Below, one piece after another: positions 50,040 to 61,800 of a DNA stretch of 64,000 bases (the first letter of the stretch is position 1; the number at the start of each line of letters is the position of its first letter). This DNA is from Hemibagrus wyckioides (Eukaryota; Chordata; Actinopteri; Siluriformes; Bagridae). Location of the stretch: NCBI RefSeq assembly GCF_019097595.1, contig NC_080731.1:7674571-7738570 (forward strand), given 5' to 3'. A program made the position numbers and the translations under genes. Under the pieces are notes generated by a model, which was given only the letters and a program-made list of their open reading frames with translations, made no database searches and was not told where the DNA came from.

Positions 50040-50540
50040 ACGGGTGTATACCACAAAAGAGGGTGAAAGGGTGGCGAGAGCTCGCTGCTTCAGTCTGCCG
50101 GAGTGGCCTCCACGTCTCATGAATACACAGCATCTCTCTCCACGTATATACTTCAGGGCCAGAAGCCTACAAGGTAATTATATGCTTTGGAACACTCCAC
50201 TTAAGTGCACCCAATAATAAGATGAGTGCATATGCTCCCTAATCTCTTACCTGCTGCCTGAAAGATGGACGAACTGAAAATTTATTTCTAAAACATGCTC
50301 TCAGTTGTGTCCCTGGTTAATTATGGATTTGACTCAGAAATCATTATGGGATGTGACAAGATGGAGGAAGTATTTGTGCCCTGCACCATTCCACTCGAGT
50401 CCACCAAATATGGCGGTTCAAACCAAAATTAGCTTTTGCACTCCTGCATCGGAGCACTTCCCCTTATCTTCAGCCTCTTTTTTTCCTGTCTGATCATTTG
50501 AATAAATCAATATAATCCATGCTATCATGGTGTCATCTAG
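50040..50540. promoter_or_regulatory. candidate conserved noncoding island
   Basis: Repeat-free with AAGGTAATTATATGC near 50170, GGTTAATTATGGATTTG near 50317 and CCAAAATTAGC near 50423. No frame beyond 62 codons. Inference. Confidence 0.33.
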
Positions 50541-51174
50541 TGGTCAGCTTCCCTTACTGCATTGACAAGTTTAGACTTGCTCTTCTTCACTTCTTGTCCT
50601 TTACTTCTCTTGCTCTTCTGTCGAGACGGGATCAAAGAGGTCAAGTCAGCCACCGAAAGATCCCTCCATTGCCTTTCAGTGCGTCTCTTTGACGGTGGTC
50701 ACTGAAGAGGTTAGCTGACGTGCCGGCGCGTGAGGGTACCATCGATCCCCCCCCCCCTTCCTCCGTCTTCCTTTCACATTCAGATAAACCTAGCCGAGCA
50801 ACTGGGTGTTGTTAAGGGCCAGTGGAGAGGGGATCCTTACTCAAAGGAGCTTGGAAGATTGTGTTGACATGCTTACAGCCTGAGTGGACAGGAAAGGGGC
50901 AGTTGCCTTCTCATAGTGACAAGAGAAGGAGTGAAGGGGAAACTGCAAAAGAGATAGAGGAGGTACAGTGTATTAGGTGACTGTTAAGGAGCGGAAAAAA
51001 AACACACACAATAAAAGAGAGAAATTATGATCATGTCATCAAAAAATCAGTATCTTGTAATATAGAATAAGGGATTTCATGTTGTGCTTGATCTGGATTG
51101 TGGCATATTTGCATTATAATGAGACCTTGATTAAATATATGGTGTGTTGTTTATATGAATTTGTCTGGCATTCT
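50541..51174. other. no gene seen; C-run at 50747-50757
   Basis: Bases 50620-50960 are GC-richer than average and repeat-free apart from eleven C residues. They could also be regulatory. The rest is AT-rich. Confidence 0.45.
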
Positions 51175-51675
51175 TGAATGCTGGATTCTGATTGGTCGGT
51201 ATTGTGTTGATTCATTTTCTCTAACATGTTTTAACACATTATAGGTCTTTAACAGTTCACACAAGGACTCTATGGTGGATGTTCCATAGAAATGGATTTT
51301 AAAATGTGCCAATACTGATATGATTATATGGTTTATTGGGCATTTTTAACGTAAGGAATCACCAGGGTTTATGGGATGTGGTAGCTTAGTGGTTAAGGAC
51401 TACTGATCTGAAGGTTGTGAGTTGAAATCCTATGTCCACCAAGCTGCCACTGCTGGGCCCGTGAGTAAGACCCTTAACCCTTAGTTGCTCAGTTGTATAA
51501 AATGAGAGTTGCTCTGGATAAGAGTGTCTGCCAAATGCCAGAAATGTAAATGTTTGCACTTTGTATTAGTCAGAGGTGGGAAACTCCGTAATACAGAGGA
51601 CATTCCCAGTCACATGACAAGGTGCATTTTGTTTTTCTCTTATAAACATCACGAGAGAGTAAAAAGAAAGGCTGG
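51175..51675 (+). repeat. interspersed repeat, family X copy 4, split by a SINE
   Basis: Begins CTTGAATGCTGGATTCTG followed by ATTGGTCGG. After the SINE it resumes with TGACAAGGTGCATTTTG and CACGAGAGAGTAAAAAG, which align to the 3' part of the copy at 35847-36560. Confidence 0.6.
51373..51552 (+). repeat. tRNA-derived SINE, near full length
   Basis: The A-box region GTAGCTTAGTGG is at 51381-51392 and the B-box-like AGTTGAAATCC at 51420-51430. These are followed by CCACCAAGCTGCCACTGC and the 3' body GCTCTGGATAAGAGTGTCTG then CCAAATGCC. The 3' body resembles the V-SINE type of teleosts, which is my recollection. It is the best SINE copy in the window. No target duplication was found. Confidence 0.8.
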
Positions 51676-52139
51676 TGAAGGACAGACTGTTCACAGCTGC
51701 TAATGTAAGGGGGGAAAAACAGTAGACTCCACAACATTACATGTAACTATAACAATAAATAAGTATAGTGTTCTTTAATCAATAGCATGCAAATGTTGGC
51801 AAATTGCTGTTATATTAGGTAAATACAACTCCTTTGCATTGGGCCACATCACACCATGCATCACCCCAACTGTTTTATTACATACTTAATAGTATGTATA
51901 TGAGCAGCATTTTCCCATAAAGACCCATGCCTTTGAAAATACACTTTCGATTACATGAGTGTGGTTTTTAGCATGTGATTATGTGAGAAAGCTGTGAAGG
52001 TACATTTGCCCTGAAATGGTGATTCACGTATTCACACATGACTCATGTGATTATTAAAAATTATTACATATTACCAAAGCTTTTTTTTTGACAATATAAG
52101 CAGACCAAAGTGTACACCCGCATTTCCATTTGGACCAGC
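51676..52139. other. no gene seen
   Basis: AT-rich unique DNA. Confidence 0.5.
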
Positions 52140-52300
52140 AAATGAATGACGTTATGACATGATCCGCTGCCAGCTCATTTAAAGAGGCACACTACCACAG
52201 ACCCTGGGGGGGCTGAGCCCTTGATATGACATGCTAATTAAGCTTTGTGCACTAGTGTTCATGTAGGTTTCCCTGGGAGAGACAGAAGAGATTCTTGGAG
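52140..52300. promoter_or_regulatory. candidate conserved noncoding island
   Basis: CTCATTTAAAGAGGC, then CCCTTGATATGACATG running into CTAATTAAG at 52234-52242. Balanced composition, repeat-free. Inference. Confidence 0.33.
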
Positions 52301-52330
52301 TAAGAGGGAGGAATTGAGGGAGCGAGTAAG

Positions 52331-52409
52331 GTGGGTGGGAGGAGGTGGGATCTGGCTGGGGTGGGTGGGGGTGGTGGTTGAGGGGTAGATGGGTGGACGG
52401 GGAGGGGGG
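52331..52409 (+). other. G-rich tract with G-quadruplex motif
   Basis: Ten or so runs of three or more G. Bases 52382-52409 fit the standard rule: G4, 5-nt loop, G3, 5-nt loop, G4, 1-nt loop, G6. Folding is a prediction. Confidence 0.75.
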
Positions 52410-52410
52410 C

Positions 52411-52744
52411 ATGAAATTAGAATGTCACACTCAGCAGGGATCACCAGCAACATGCACGGCATGAGGTCTTCCCTAAAATCGCTACTCGTTGCAAGACTTC
52501 AATAGAAAAGAGGACAGCATTAGGCTTAAGATGCTAAACAATTGTCAATGCATGCGAACCAAACAGATTTATTATCATCCAATTGTGCCTTTTTTTTTTT
52601 TTATTTTAATATTGTATGAACAGAAATATTCCTTCTAAAACCTCCATATTGAAATCCAAAGAAAGATAAAACACATACACAAGGATTCCACACATATAAT
52701 ATATGACACATGGTGACAGACCGAACCCGACAATTTTTCCTTCA
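52411..52744. other. no gene seen; T-run near 52590
   Basis: Unremarkable AT-rich DNA. Confidence 0.5.
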
Positions 52745-53044
52745 CTGTCATGGAGCTCTGTCTTCCAGCCTCGGCCACACATGGAACATCTGAGAAGATT
52801 GTGGTGGATTCGGAGCCTATTCCAGGGATGATGGAAGTGAGATTGGCTCCTTACACATGCATTCACACACAGATTCACAAAATTAAAATATCCAATCCAC
52901 CTACTGGCATGTTTGGGGGAGGTTGGAGGAAACCAGTGAACCATCTGGAAACCCACAGAGAAAACGTCTATATAGATAATAGCCTCAGCTTAGGATCCAA
53001 CTCCAAACTCTGTAGATGTAAGGAACTGCATGCTGCACCACCCT
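52745..53044 (-). repeat. retroposon family R, fragment
   Basis: Plus-strand words GGAGCCTATTCCAGGGATG, CCAATCCACCTACTGGCATG and GGTTGGAGGAAACCAG match other R copies in order. The 98-codon plus-strand frame is repeat-derived. Confidence 0.65.
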
Positions 53045-53076
53045 AAATCTGTTTCAAACCATATCGTTGTCGTATC

Positions 53077-53250
53077 TGGGGATGTGATAAGAAGATCGGA
53101 AGATTGTGAGTTTGAATCCCAGGTCCACCGAGCTGCTACTGCTGGGCCCCTGAACAAGGCTTAACCCTCAACTTCTCAGTTGTAGAAATGAGATAGAATT
53201 GTGAGTTGCTCTGGATAAGGGAACCTACCAAATGCCAGAAATGTAAATGT
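53077..53250 (+). repeat. tRNA-derived SINE lacking the A box
   Basis: The B-box region GAGTTTGAATCCC is at 53108-53120, and GCTCTGGATAAGGGAACC with CCAAATGCCAGAAATG forms the 3' body. The A-box stretch seen at 51381-51392 is deleted. Confidence 0.75.
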
Positions 53251-53559
53251 TTCATGAAGACTCTTTTTTGGCTAATGTCAAGACAGTTGTATTGCTGTTC
53301 CTCATATAACTACTTGAAGAATCATATCCTATAGAGCACCCTAAAAACATAACAACTAAAATAATTTATTATTCTACATTTTATTAAAACACTCAAACTG
53401 CCTCATAGATTACCACATGGTTTCCTTAATGTGATTTACAGTGAATAATTTTGTAAAACAATGATCCTGATAGTCATAAAAGGCTCATTCTACATACTTT
53501 GGAGCTCGAGTCACTAATCTACTTTCACTGCGATTATACATCTGCTGCCAAGTTTTCTG
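53251..53559. other. no gene seen
   Basis: AT-rich unique DNA. Confidence 0.5.
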
Positions 53560-53800
53560 GTTAAGCATGTCTAGAAAGAATATTTATTCCCATCAGATAA
53601 ATGTTTATCAAGAACCCCTTGACTTATCTGATTAGCGCCAATTTCAGGAGAGTGATGAATGAGGCTGCTGTCTTTTTGACCCTGCTTAACCTCTTGATTT
53701 TCTGGGTTCAAGTCCAATTAACCTTTCGGAGTGATGTGCCAGTGAATGTACCTCCCAGTCCAGTCAATAAGATCCAATCGTAATCATTTCATTTTCAGGT
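53560..53800. promoter_or_regulatory. candidate conserved noncoding island
   Basis: CAGATAAATGTTTATCAAG near 53594 (an inverted GATAAA pair), TCTGATTAGCGCC near 53628 and CCAATTAACC near 53714. Repeat-free. Inference. Confidence 0.3.
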
Positions 53801-54559
53801 TCATCAGAGGGGCTTTGGCCCCACCTCAGTCAACTCAATCAAACGTGGTCGTTCATCAAAGTTCAACAAGCAGCAACACCAAGATGGAGGAGACGCCTGC
53901 TGTCAGAAGTGTGTATATCAGACATGTGGTGTGTTCATCAGGAACAGGAAGAATCCTGTTTATGAACCGTGAAAAAAATCCTGATTCATAGAAAATAGCA
54001 GAAAAATAAATCAATAATTATTGTACGAAAAAATAAATCACTAACTTGTCTAAACTAGATTTTTTTTTTAAGTATTATTATTTTATAAAACAACAAGAGC
54101 AGAACTTTAAATTATTCTGATTTGTTTGAGTTCATGTTGGGTGTTTGGCAGCTACCCCAACAGTATGGCTGATCAAATTTGGCAGAGACTTTGATTTATT
54201 GACGTAGACCTAAGTTCATTACAAATGAAGTTTCAAGATTTAATTAAACCTGACAAATTATAAAGAAAGCAAAGCATGAGCTATGATGATTAGCGAGAAG
54301 TGTGTCAAAGGATAGGGGGAGAAAAAACTCTCACTGTGTCCTCATTTAAACCAACAGGAAAGGACACTCATGCTGTTTGTAAAAAAAAAATATATATATA
54401 TATTATGTAAAATTATACACAGTGCAAAAACACAAGGGCGAAGAAAATGTCTGCAGGAATGATAAATCAAGTTTCTGTGACAGATTGTAATTTTATTTTC
54501 CATAGAATGGTTTGTATTGTACAACCTCCATGATTTAAATAAATGACCTGTGTTTGCTT
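53801..54559. other. no gene seen; short TA tract at 54389-54402
   Basis: AT-rich DNA. No recognised element. Confidence 0.5.
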
Positions 54560-55110
54560 TGTCCTGGGCTGCAACAGGGGTTAGTGCTGAGGCCGATTAA
54601 AATTGAAACACTTGCCACTCTTTCCACCCCTACATCCAATCACATTTAAGTGAGCCCATCTGTTGGGTATTATTTTTTTTGAGCCACTTCCACAGAACAT
54701 GAATCCAGTGGGGTCTGGGCATGCAAATTGATAAAGAGCCTTAGCTCTACCTCCATGAAGCGGGCCACAAGTCAGGCTAGTCTCTTGCTGTGTGCTAACA
54801 ATGCACCGCTGGGAGGGCAAGCTGCGGCTGCAGGCGAAAGAACGACTGTCTTCCTTTCATGTGCCACATGGCTGGAGTCTGAATATGGGCCATGAGGGGA
54901 CTGTTAATGCCATTGTTCCCTCGAGCAGCGACATGCATCCTCACCATATGAACTATACTCAAGTAGCTAGTCCCTTTTCCCCTCCCCTGGTCTTAATTCC
55001 CTGGTGGCAGATGCACTTTTATTCCAACAGACGTCTTTTTAGTCCTTCATTTTGGAGCTCAATAGGATTAGAGTGCAGGGCGTGGGTTTGTGTGTTTTTC
55101 CTCATTCAAA
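54560..55110. promoter_or_regulatory. candidate conserved noncoding cluster with octamer
   Basis: About 550 bp, repeat-free. It contains GAGGCCGATTAAAATTG near 54589, the octamer ATGCAAAT at 54721-54728 running into TGATAAAG, and GTCTTAATTCCCTGG near 54989. A 112-codon plus frame (54792-55130) overlaps it but has no recognisable domain. Confidence 0.38.
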
Positions 55111-56089
55111 CATATTTTGTTCCACTTTAAGAACTTAAAAAGCCCATGGACATGTATTACAAATGTTTTTATACATCAGACAAAACTGATATATTAAATG
55201 TCTTGTTTTTTGTGTTAACTTGTGATAACGTCCATCTCAACCCCTACACCATGCAGTGAAAGCAGGTCATTCTGTCACATGGCACAGGTTGTAAGTTTTA
55301 TGATCAGCTGAAATCTGTCACTGTGTGTTCTCTTATTTGCTTGCCCCCAATCGCTATTGTCTAAAACGAAAGAGAAACAATGGACCTTCCTCTCTTTTAC
55401 CCATCTTACATGATAATGAGCCAATCACCATCTCAGCACACTGACGAGATGGCTTTAAACAGCAAATCTCGTCTTATAAGAAGGCCACCAGCCTTGAAAC
55501 TCCATGTGTGTGTCCTTCTTTTCATGCATGCGGTGCCGCTGCAAACAACTGTGACCATTCACGCAAGGCTAGTCTACAACTTTATGACTCTGCACAGCTG
55601 ACTCATTTTAAAGACAACAGCGAGGACACGAGGCTCGATGACACAGCAGAGATCATGAATAGAGATTAGTTAGCATCAGTCTACTACTACAACCAGTGAT
55701 CTTATGAGAAACAACAAATGAGATCCTGTGCCTAACATTATATTTAAATATAATAATATTTAATATAATAAATATAAATTTAGACAAATAAATTGAGTGG
55801 CAATTTCAAGGGACACATTAGATAATAATTATTTAAAAAAATACATTTAAAAATGATTGATTTTATCCGTAATTATGTTATGTTGGTGACTTTGTTTAAA
55901 GTCATGTTTTGGTAGGTTGTATTTAGAATTATTTTTCACAAAATGGAGGTGTCAAGGTTGTCTAGGCAATTTTTTTGTTGTTGTTAAATCGACCCGAGAT
56001 TTGAAAAAATTAAATACTGTGTCTTGTGGCCTATTTGACCCTTTTCGTATCTACTGTAAGCAAGAAGTTAATGGATGACTGAATGCACT
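55111..56089. other. no gene seen
   Basis: AT-rich around 55730-55860. Bases 55380-55620 are more balanced. Nothing recognised. Confidence 0.5.
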
Positions 56090-56640
56090 TGGTGATACAC
56101 AGACAGCGTGTGTGACATTCAGGTAATGAATATGGCTTGGTATTTATTGTAGACCAGGTCCAACTCTGAAGCCCTTTTTATGTTCTGCCCTATGCTCTTA
56201 TAGTCCCCCCAAAAAAAGATAAATTATTTTTTCCCATTGATCCTCACCAACAGTAATAAAATGAAGAACCAGTATAATGAAGGATTTCTCCACAAGGGGA
56301 ACCAGTGGCCATTAACCTCTGCCTCGGTAAGGCCTGGGGAAGATCAACTGAGTAACTGAGCAAATCAACTGCTGAGCAAATTAGTGGACACTATAAAGAA
56401 CAGGAGTGGTCCCTCCTGGAGACCTGGGTTGACCCTTGCTTTGGAGGGACGTAACATCTGACTTGGTGAGGAAATTTATCATGTTTCAATTAGAGTCTGG
56501 TGAGCAAACAGGACAGGTGGCCATTCTGCCCCATTTGACCTTGTTTGCCAAGATTATCTTTTTGTATTGTATGAGATTCAAGCATGACTAATGTCCACTT
56601 TTTATATCACAGTGGCCACTCGCCAGTGCAGTCAGAACCA
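56090..56640. promoter_or_regulatory. candidate conserved noncoding cluster
   Basis: Bases 56270-56640 are balanced and repeat-free, with GGCCATTAACCTCTGCC, TTTCAATTAGAGTCTGG and CCATTTGACCTTGTTTGCC. No sustained open frame. Inference. Confidence 0.33.
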
Positions 56641-56743
56641 TGTTCAGATTGTATTGGGTAAATAATGAAACACAATGGGATATGCACTTTTAAGAAAATA
56701 ATCCATAATGTGGAGTTACTGTTACTCCAATGTAGACTTACCA

Positions 56744-57290
56744 TAGGCCTGTAACGTTTTTTAAAAATCTACAAATGAATGACCCGTGCTATTAAATGAA
56801 TTTATAGTTTTCAGAACATTATGTATAATGTTGTGAAACATCCTCAAGACAAGTTATTTCCTGTTATAACACATGTTGTAGCAGTCATTCTAGTGCCATC
56901 CTCCTATTTTTCTCGTTAGAAGTTTATCAAGAAACTGTCCTCGCTTCTGGTTAAAATCTTATTACAGAGTCTTGACACTGGAGACTCCTTCCATTAATAT
57001 TAAATAAATGTCTGTTTACACTAAGATGCACCATATCAATAATTTTAACCCTTTTTACCAGTACATTAGCAGTTTATTTCACTGGGAGAATGGAAATTGA
57101 CTTATCTCACTTTTGAAATCAGTATAAACAACTGAATTATTTTATTGGCATAAGTCTGAACATGGGATCTTCAAAACAGGAACAATTTCGGGCCTTTGGT
57201 AAAAAAAGTGTTAGTAAAATATTTAAATTCACATCTTCTGACCAATCAGATTCCAGAATTCGGCTGTTCAATTGTAAAAAGAGAGTAAAC
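56744..57290 (-). repeat. interspersed repeat, family X copy 5
   Basis: Starts AGGCCTGTAAC, as does copy 6. It runs through GTGAAACATCCTCAAGACAA and GACACTGGAGACTCCTTCC to CTGACCAATCAGATTCCAG, the reverse complement of the family head. At about 545 bp it is the fullest uninterrupted copy here. Confidence 0.7.
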
Positions 57291-57589
57291 AGGATTGTTC
57301 TGTTTGTTTGTTTATTTGTTTTTTTAACAATTATGATGAATTTAGCAGTTGAACAGTTTAAAACTTTGGCAAATCTACAAAAAAACTCAATGAGGAATGA
57401 ACGCCAGGACTAAACAAAAAGAAACACAGAGGTTTGAGAATCATACATGAGTCTATTGTCGTATATAAATCGGGTAAAATCCTAAACGCTTGTGTACAGT
57501 TGCGCTGAGTTTGTTGTTACATTTATCTTTAGTTGTCTACCTACATGCTTTATAACTGCATAGGGGCTCAAGCACTTATCTGCAGGAAT

Positions 57590-57985
57590 GATTGAGATGT
57601 GTCCAAACAAACAAGAGTGTCTGATTTCCCTCCTCACGATAATCAGAGGGTTAACAGAGATTTTCTTTCTGTGTCTAAAAAAAAAAAAAATTTGGCGAGC
57701 CCTGTCTAGAAGTGACTCCATCCTGCTCACTCATTGAGGCTACATACAGTAGGTGGAGTTAGCAATGTTCTCATGGCCTTACTTGGCATGTCCTGCACAA
57801 GCATGGACACATTTCAGGTCTCCCCGACCCCCCGATTGTTGCCTTTATCAGGTAGGCGGTTAAACACCGACCGGGAGATGACAGACACATCCTTTGAAAG
57901 CCAAAGAGGATGAGAGATAAAGACAAAGCGCCATTCTTATTTGCAGCTCTCAGTATTCTTTGCTTAAACAATTGAGAGAAGAGTG
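57590..57985. promoter_or_regulatory. candidate conserved noncoding island
   Basis: ACGATAATCAGAGGG near 57637, GCCTTTATCAGGTAGG near 57841 and GATGAGAGATAAAGAC near 57909, split by an A-run at 57677-57690. GATA-type words are frequent. Inference. Confidence 0.28.
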
Positions 57986-58433
57986 TATGGGTAAATGAGG
58001 CGCTTTCACAGCTGAGTGTAGAAGACGTTTATGAAAGTTTTGAGGATTTAAAAAAGGATTTTGTTTTATGGAATAACGAAACAGGGATATCTATATGTAT
58101 ATATAACTATATGTATATATCTATAGATGTGGATAGAGAGAAAATATGGACCACTGAAGACTTCTAAACCTATTTTATTTTATTTTTTTATAACAGCATA
58201 CTGTTCTTAGGTCTTACGTCACTTCCTATCAAATTTATGATGCCAGTGTGGTTAACCTTTTTGATTGGTCTTTATCAAAACTAATGCCACCACTCTCTCC
58301 CAACTTCATTTTCAGATCTTGTCATAGGACTTGTTTAGAAGGACCCCAAAACAATGATTAATTCCATAAAATGTACAATTTTAGCACACAGCATAGCCTG
58401 CCAATTCACAATGTATGATATATGAAGCATAAA
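57986..58433. other. no gene seen
   Basis: AT-rich DNA with a TATATAACTATATG-like inverted patch at 58090-58127. Confidence 0.5.
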
Positions 58434-58815
58434 AGGCCTGTAACAATGTGTTTTGTTCATTTTATACTGCAGAGATTCTAATCTATGAGTGAATGACACT
58501 TGCCTTTAAATGAATTTAGTTTTCAGAACATTATGTTTAAATGTTGTGAAACATCCTCAAGACAAGTTATTACCTGTTAGAACTCATGTTGCAGCAGTCA
58601 TTCTCATACCAGCCTCTCTCCTTAGAAGTTAATAACACAAAAAGCTTGTCATGTGAACAAGAAACTGTCCTCGATTCTAAAGACTCTCCCATGGTTAACC
58701 AGTACAATACTGGTTATTACGAAGTCCTGACACTGGAGTCTCCTTCCAGAAATATTAAATGAATGTCTGATTACATTATGATTGGCCATATCAGTGATTG
58801 AATAAATATACAACT
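58434..58815 (-). repeat. interspersed repeat, family X copy 6
   Basis: Begins AGGCCTGTAAC and shares GTGAAACATCCTCAAGACAA, AGAAACTGTCCTCG and GACACTGGAGTCTCCTTCC with copy 5, 1.7 kb away in the same orientation. The head (TCTGATTGGTC end) is missing. Confidence 0.7.
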
Positions 58816-58939
58816 TGATTACCTTGAGATAAAGTTGGTTCATGGAAAAATATCCTGTTGCTTGAAGTTTCAAGCAAAATCTATATGTCCTGTTTCTCAA
58901 GAACTTCTGTATTCTTAGAATATATCTTTAAAAGCTTTC

Positions 58940-59770
58940 TTCAGAATTATTGGCATCATTAATGAAAATAGGCAGGAAATACAATAAAGAGTGATATTTT
59001 GAGCTTGAACAAAGGGCTGTGTTCGGTTTTGCTTTAATAATGATCAACACCACTACAAATCATACACTGAACCTCATTCTATAATCTGTAACAAGGCTAA
59101 AGACACTTTCACCACTGTATATAAGTCCTTTATATTCTTCAGTTTGTGCATATAGACTTTTTTCTTTAGTTCAGACTACAGGTTTTCAACTGGCTTCGAA
59201 CCAGCACACTGGAAAAACATATTTCCAACCATCTTTGTGTTGATTTAAATGTTTGTTTACTTTCATTACATTGGTGAAAAATCCTAGGAAAGCCAAGCCT
59301 TAACCTCAGATGTGAGGCATCCAGGTTTAGTGCAGAAAAATTCTGGTATTTGGAGTAATTTTCTTTCTTGCTTGCTTGTGTCAGTCATCAGAGGAGCCCC
59401 TGAGCTGTAAAACAGATTTTACTGCAATTTCAATTCTACGCCTTTATATATAAGAGCCGGTATCAGGTTCTTTTCCTTCTATTTAATCCCAGTATTTTTT
59501 GCTAAACATGCACATGATGTTCATGGCCAAAATATTTGATTTTGGTTTCAATGGAAATATTCTTTCTTGTCAGTCTTACAAACAGCTTGTTGCTTGGATG
59601 ATGGTTTTTGGATGTAATATCTAAAAGTTGAAACTTTGTTAGTTTTCCTATTAAACTTGTCGACCTCAAGACGCAGAAATTCTGAGACTATATTGCTTTC
59701 GGGTGTTCTTTTTCTTCCTCTGCTTCTTCCATATTGTTTGTGGGAGCAGTACATTCATCTTTTTTTATCC
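58940..59770. repeat. probable interspersed repeat (tentative)
   Basis: Starts near TCAGAATTATTGGCATCATT. Later words such as CATGATGTTCATGGCCAAAA and GGTGTTCTTTTTCTTCCTC match my memory of a dispersed teleost repeat with AATTATTGGC ends. No second copy in the window confirms it. A basic 68-codon minus frame at 59548-59754 lies inside. Confidence 0.4.
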
Positions 59771-60365
59771 TTTTATTCAGTCTTAATAAATTGAATTATT
59801 TTAGTAATTTTGTTTTTATCAAGTAAAAGAAGTTCATTGATCTCAGTTTATTTATTTATTTATTTATTTATTTTAAATATAGTGTTGTTTATCTATGGTT
59901 ATTGCTGACTGTCTATATTCTATATTCAGAGTAATATAGATACTATTACCCAGATGTGTTATTGTGAATCTGCAGACATAACCAGAAATGCAGTTAAAAA
60001 TAAGCAAAATTACAAACCAATTCATTCATACTCTAACACAATGGCGCCTTTTTCTTTTATTTCTATTTAGTACCTGGAATGTATTTTGAGGCTTCTTTTT
60101 CATTTGAGAGATTTCACCTTGCTGAAAGCCGTCTCTTTTCATTTACTCATTTTTACAAGTGGGTCCCACCTGCCAGCCCACCTGCGGATTACAAAAAGGA
60201 ATGTCGCATAACAAAGACCATATTGCTATCCGCCATTTATCTAGTTTGGTGTTCTCAGTCTTTTTATTTATTTATTTTTCTTACACATAGAATACAGACC
60301 AGCACACTTTTATTCACTTTCACTCTCATTCAGAATTTTTTTGTGTAATTATATTGCTTTTCACA
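59771..60365. other. no gene seen; (TTTA)n at 59849-59872
   Basis: AT-rich DNA and a short tetranucleotide run. The 89-codon frame at 60079-60348 has no recognised domain. Confidence 0.5.
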
Positions 60366-60498
<133 letters not shown>

Positions 60499-60659
60499 GA
60501 CATATGGGCACAGCTTGTTGTATCTACCAGTGTCAGATCATCTATAAGTACAGGTGGGGAAGAGCCCTATCATGTATATTAACAGAAATGAGTCCTTAAT
60601 CAAAATTCTATACATTGTTTTATCTTCCATTGTCTGAGGTTTATTTTTTTCTCCTTTCC

Positions 60660-60850
60660 AGATGGTGTTCAAGCATGGACCCCAGCACACTGGCCTAATT
60701 AGCTCCATAAAATTATTATGACCACATGGTCAAAAATGGGAACTGCAACAAGTGCTAGCAGTCCATTGGGACAGGAATCACACTGCCTCATGTCTGCTCT
60801 GTGAACATTTGTGAACAACAGCAGATAGGAAAGTAAATGACAGGGTTGCC
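60660..60850. promoter_or_regulatory. candidate conserved noncoding island
   Basis: CTAATTAG at 60695-60702, followed by AAAATTATTATGACC. Repeat-free. Inference. Confidence 0.3.
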
Positions 60851-61269
60851 AGTGTTGCATTTTTACACCACTTTGAGATTTTTATACCGAAGAGAGTTTA
60901 CAATACTCAGGAGCTTGCAAAGAATTAAATAGTATATGCTGTATAATCAATACTACTATGCAGACGGTGTGACAATTATTGATCACAGTCAAGATACACA
61001 ATCATTTCTATTGTAAAATATATTACGATGTATATAGTATTAGGACAGGGAAAAAGGAGGGTTATGGAGTAGATAATGTTTGTGGCAAATAATTCTAATC
61101 ATGTCACAAGTGCTTATTCAGGTATTAATAATTTACTGTAAACATTCACTGAACTAAAACGTAAAGTATGATAGCTTCTTTAATTTGTTTCAGACTCATT
61201 ATTACCATCACAAAATCTAGGGTCACAAACCACTGTTTCTGTTCAAATAAAAAAATAGAATTTCTTAAG
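60851..61269. other. no gene seen
   Basis: AT-rich unique DNA. Confidence 0.5.
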
Positions 61270-61800
61270 CTATTGAAAGACCCCTGCAAATTTCCTTCAC
61301 GTCGGATGTGGAAATCTGGAACGCTCTAGCCTTCTAGTCTTATTCCTTTGTGCAGCCAAAGTCAGCAGTGTGCTTCCAGCTGAATGCCAGACGACACAGA
61401 GTCACTCCTGCTTGAATGGGACGAGACCCGCATTTGGCTCCACTCCCAACTAGCCTCGTCCAAGAGATCGACCGAATCAAGGTGCTTTCTCCAATCTGCC
61501 TAGGTCACTTTCTCTCTCTATTCAAGATGAAAGGAGAGAGCCTCCATCTAGCAGGTCACACCGACAAGATGGATGCTGTCATGTCCGTAAGAAGCAACAA
61601 TAGCACGGTGTGGGGAGGGGCCACTCTGGATGATTAGCCCAGGTCAGCTTGTGAGGCTACGGGGGAGGTTTGGCCTTTTGTCTGTGGCCCCAGCAACTGA
61701 TACACATGACCTTCCTACAAGCTCAGCAGATTGAATCTGTCAGGGTCTATTAAACAATGGCACCAAGGGCTTGACCCTGACAGGACATGTCAGTTTTTTG
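61270..61800. promoter_or_regulatory. candidate conserved noncoding cluster
   Basis: About 530 bp of GC-balanced, repeat-free sequence with retained CpGs, including GAATGGGACGAGACCCGC and GGATGATTAGCCCAGG. An imperfect inverted pair, TGTCAGGGTC (near 61738) and GACCCTGACAGG (near 61773), is present. The 73-codon frame here has no recognised domain. Confidence 0.35.

Noticed and set aside
36085..53250. SINE B-box regions as functional tRNA genes
   Set aside because: The A boxes are degenerate or missing, no cloverleaf can be drawn, and each is fused to a SINE 3' body.
54792..55130. 112-codon plus-strand frame
   Set aside because: No recognisable domain, no splice context that I could support, and it overlaps a candidate regulatory island.
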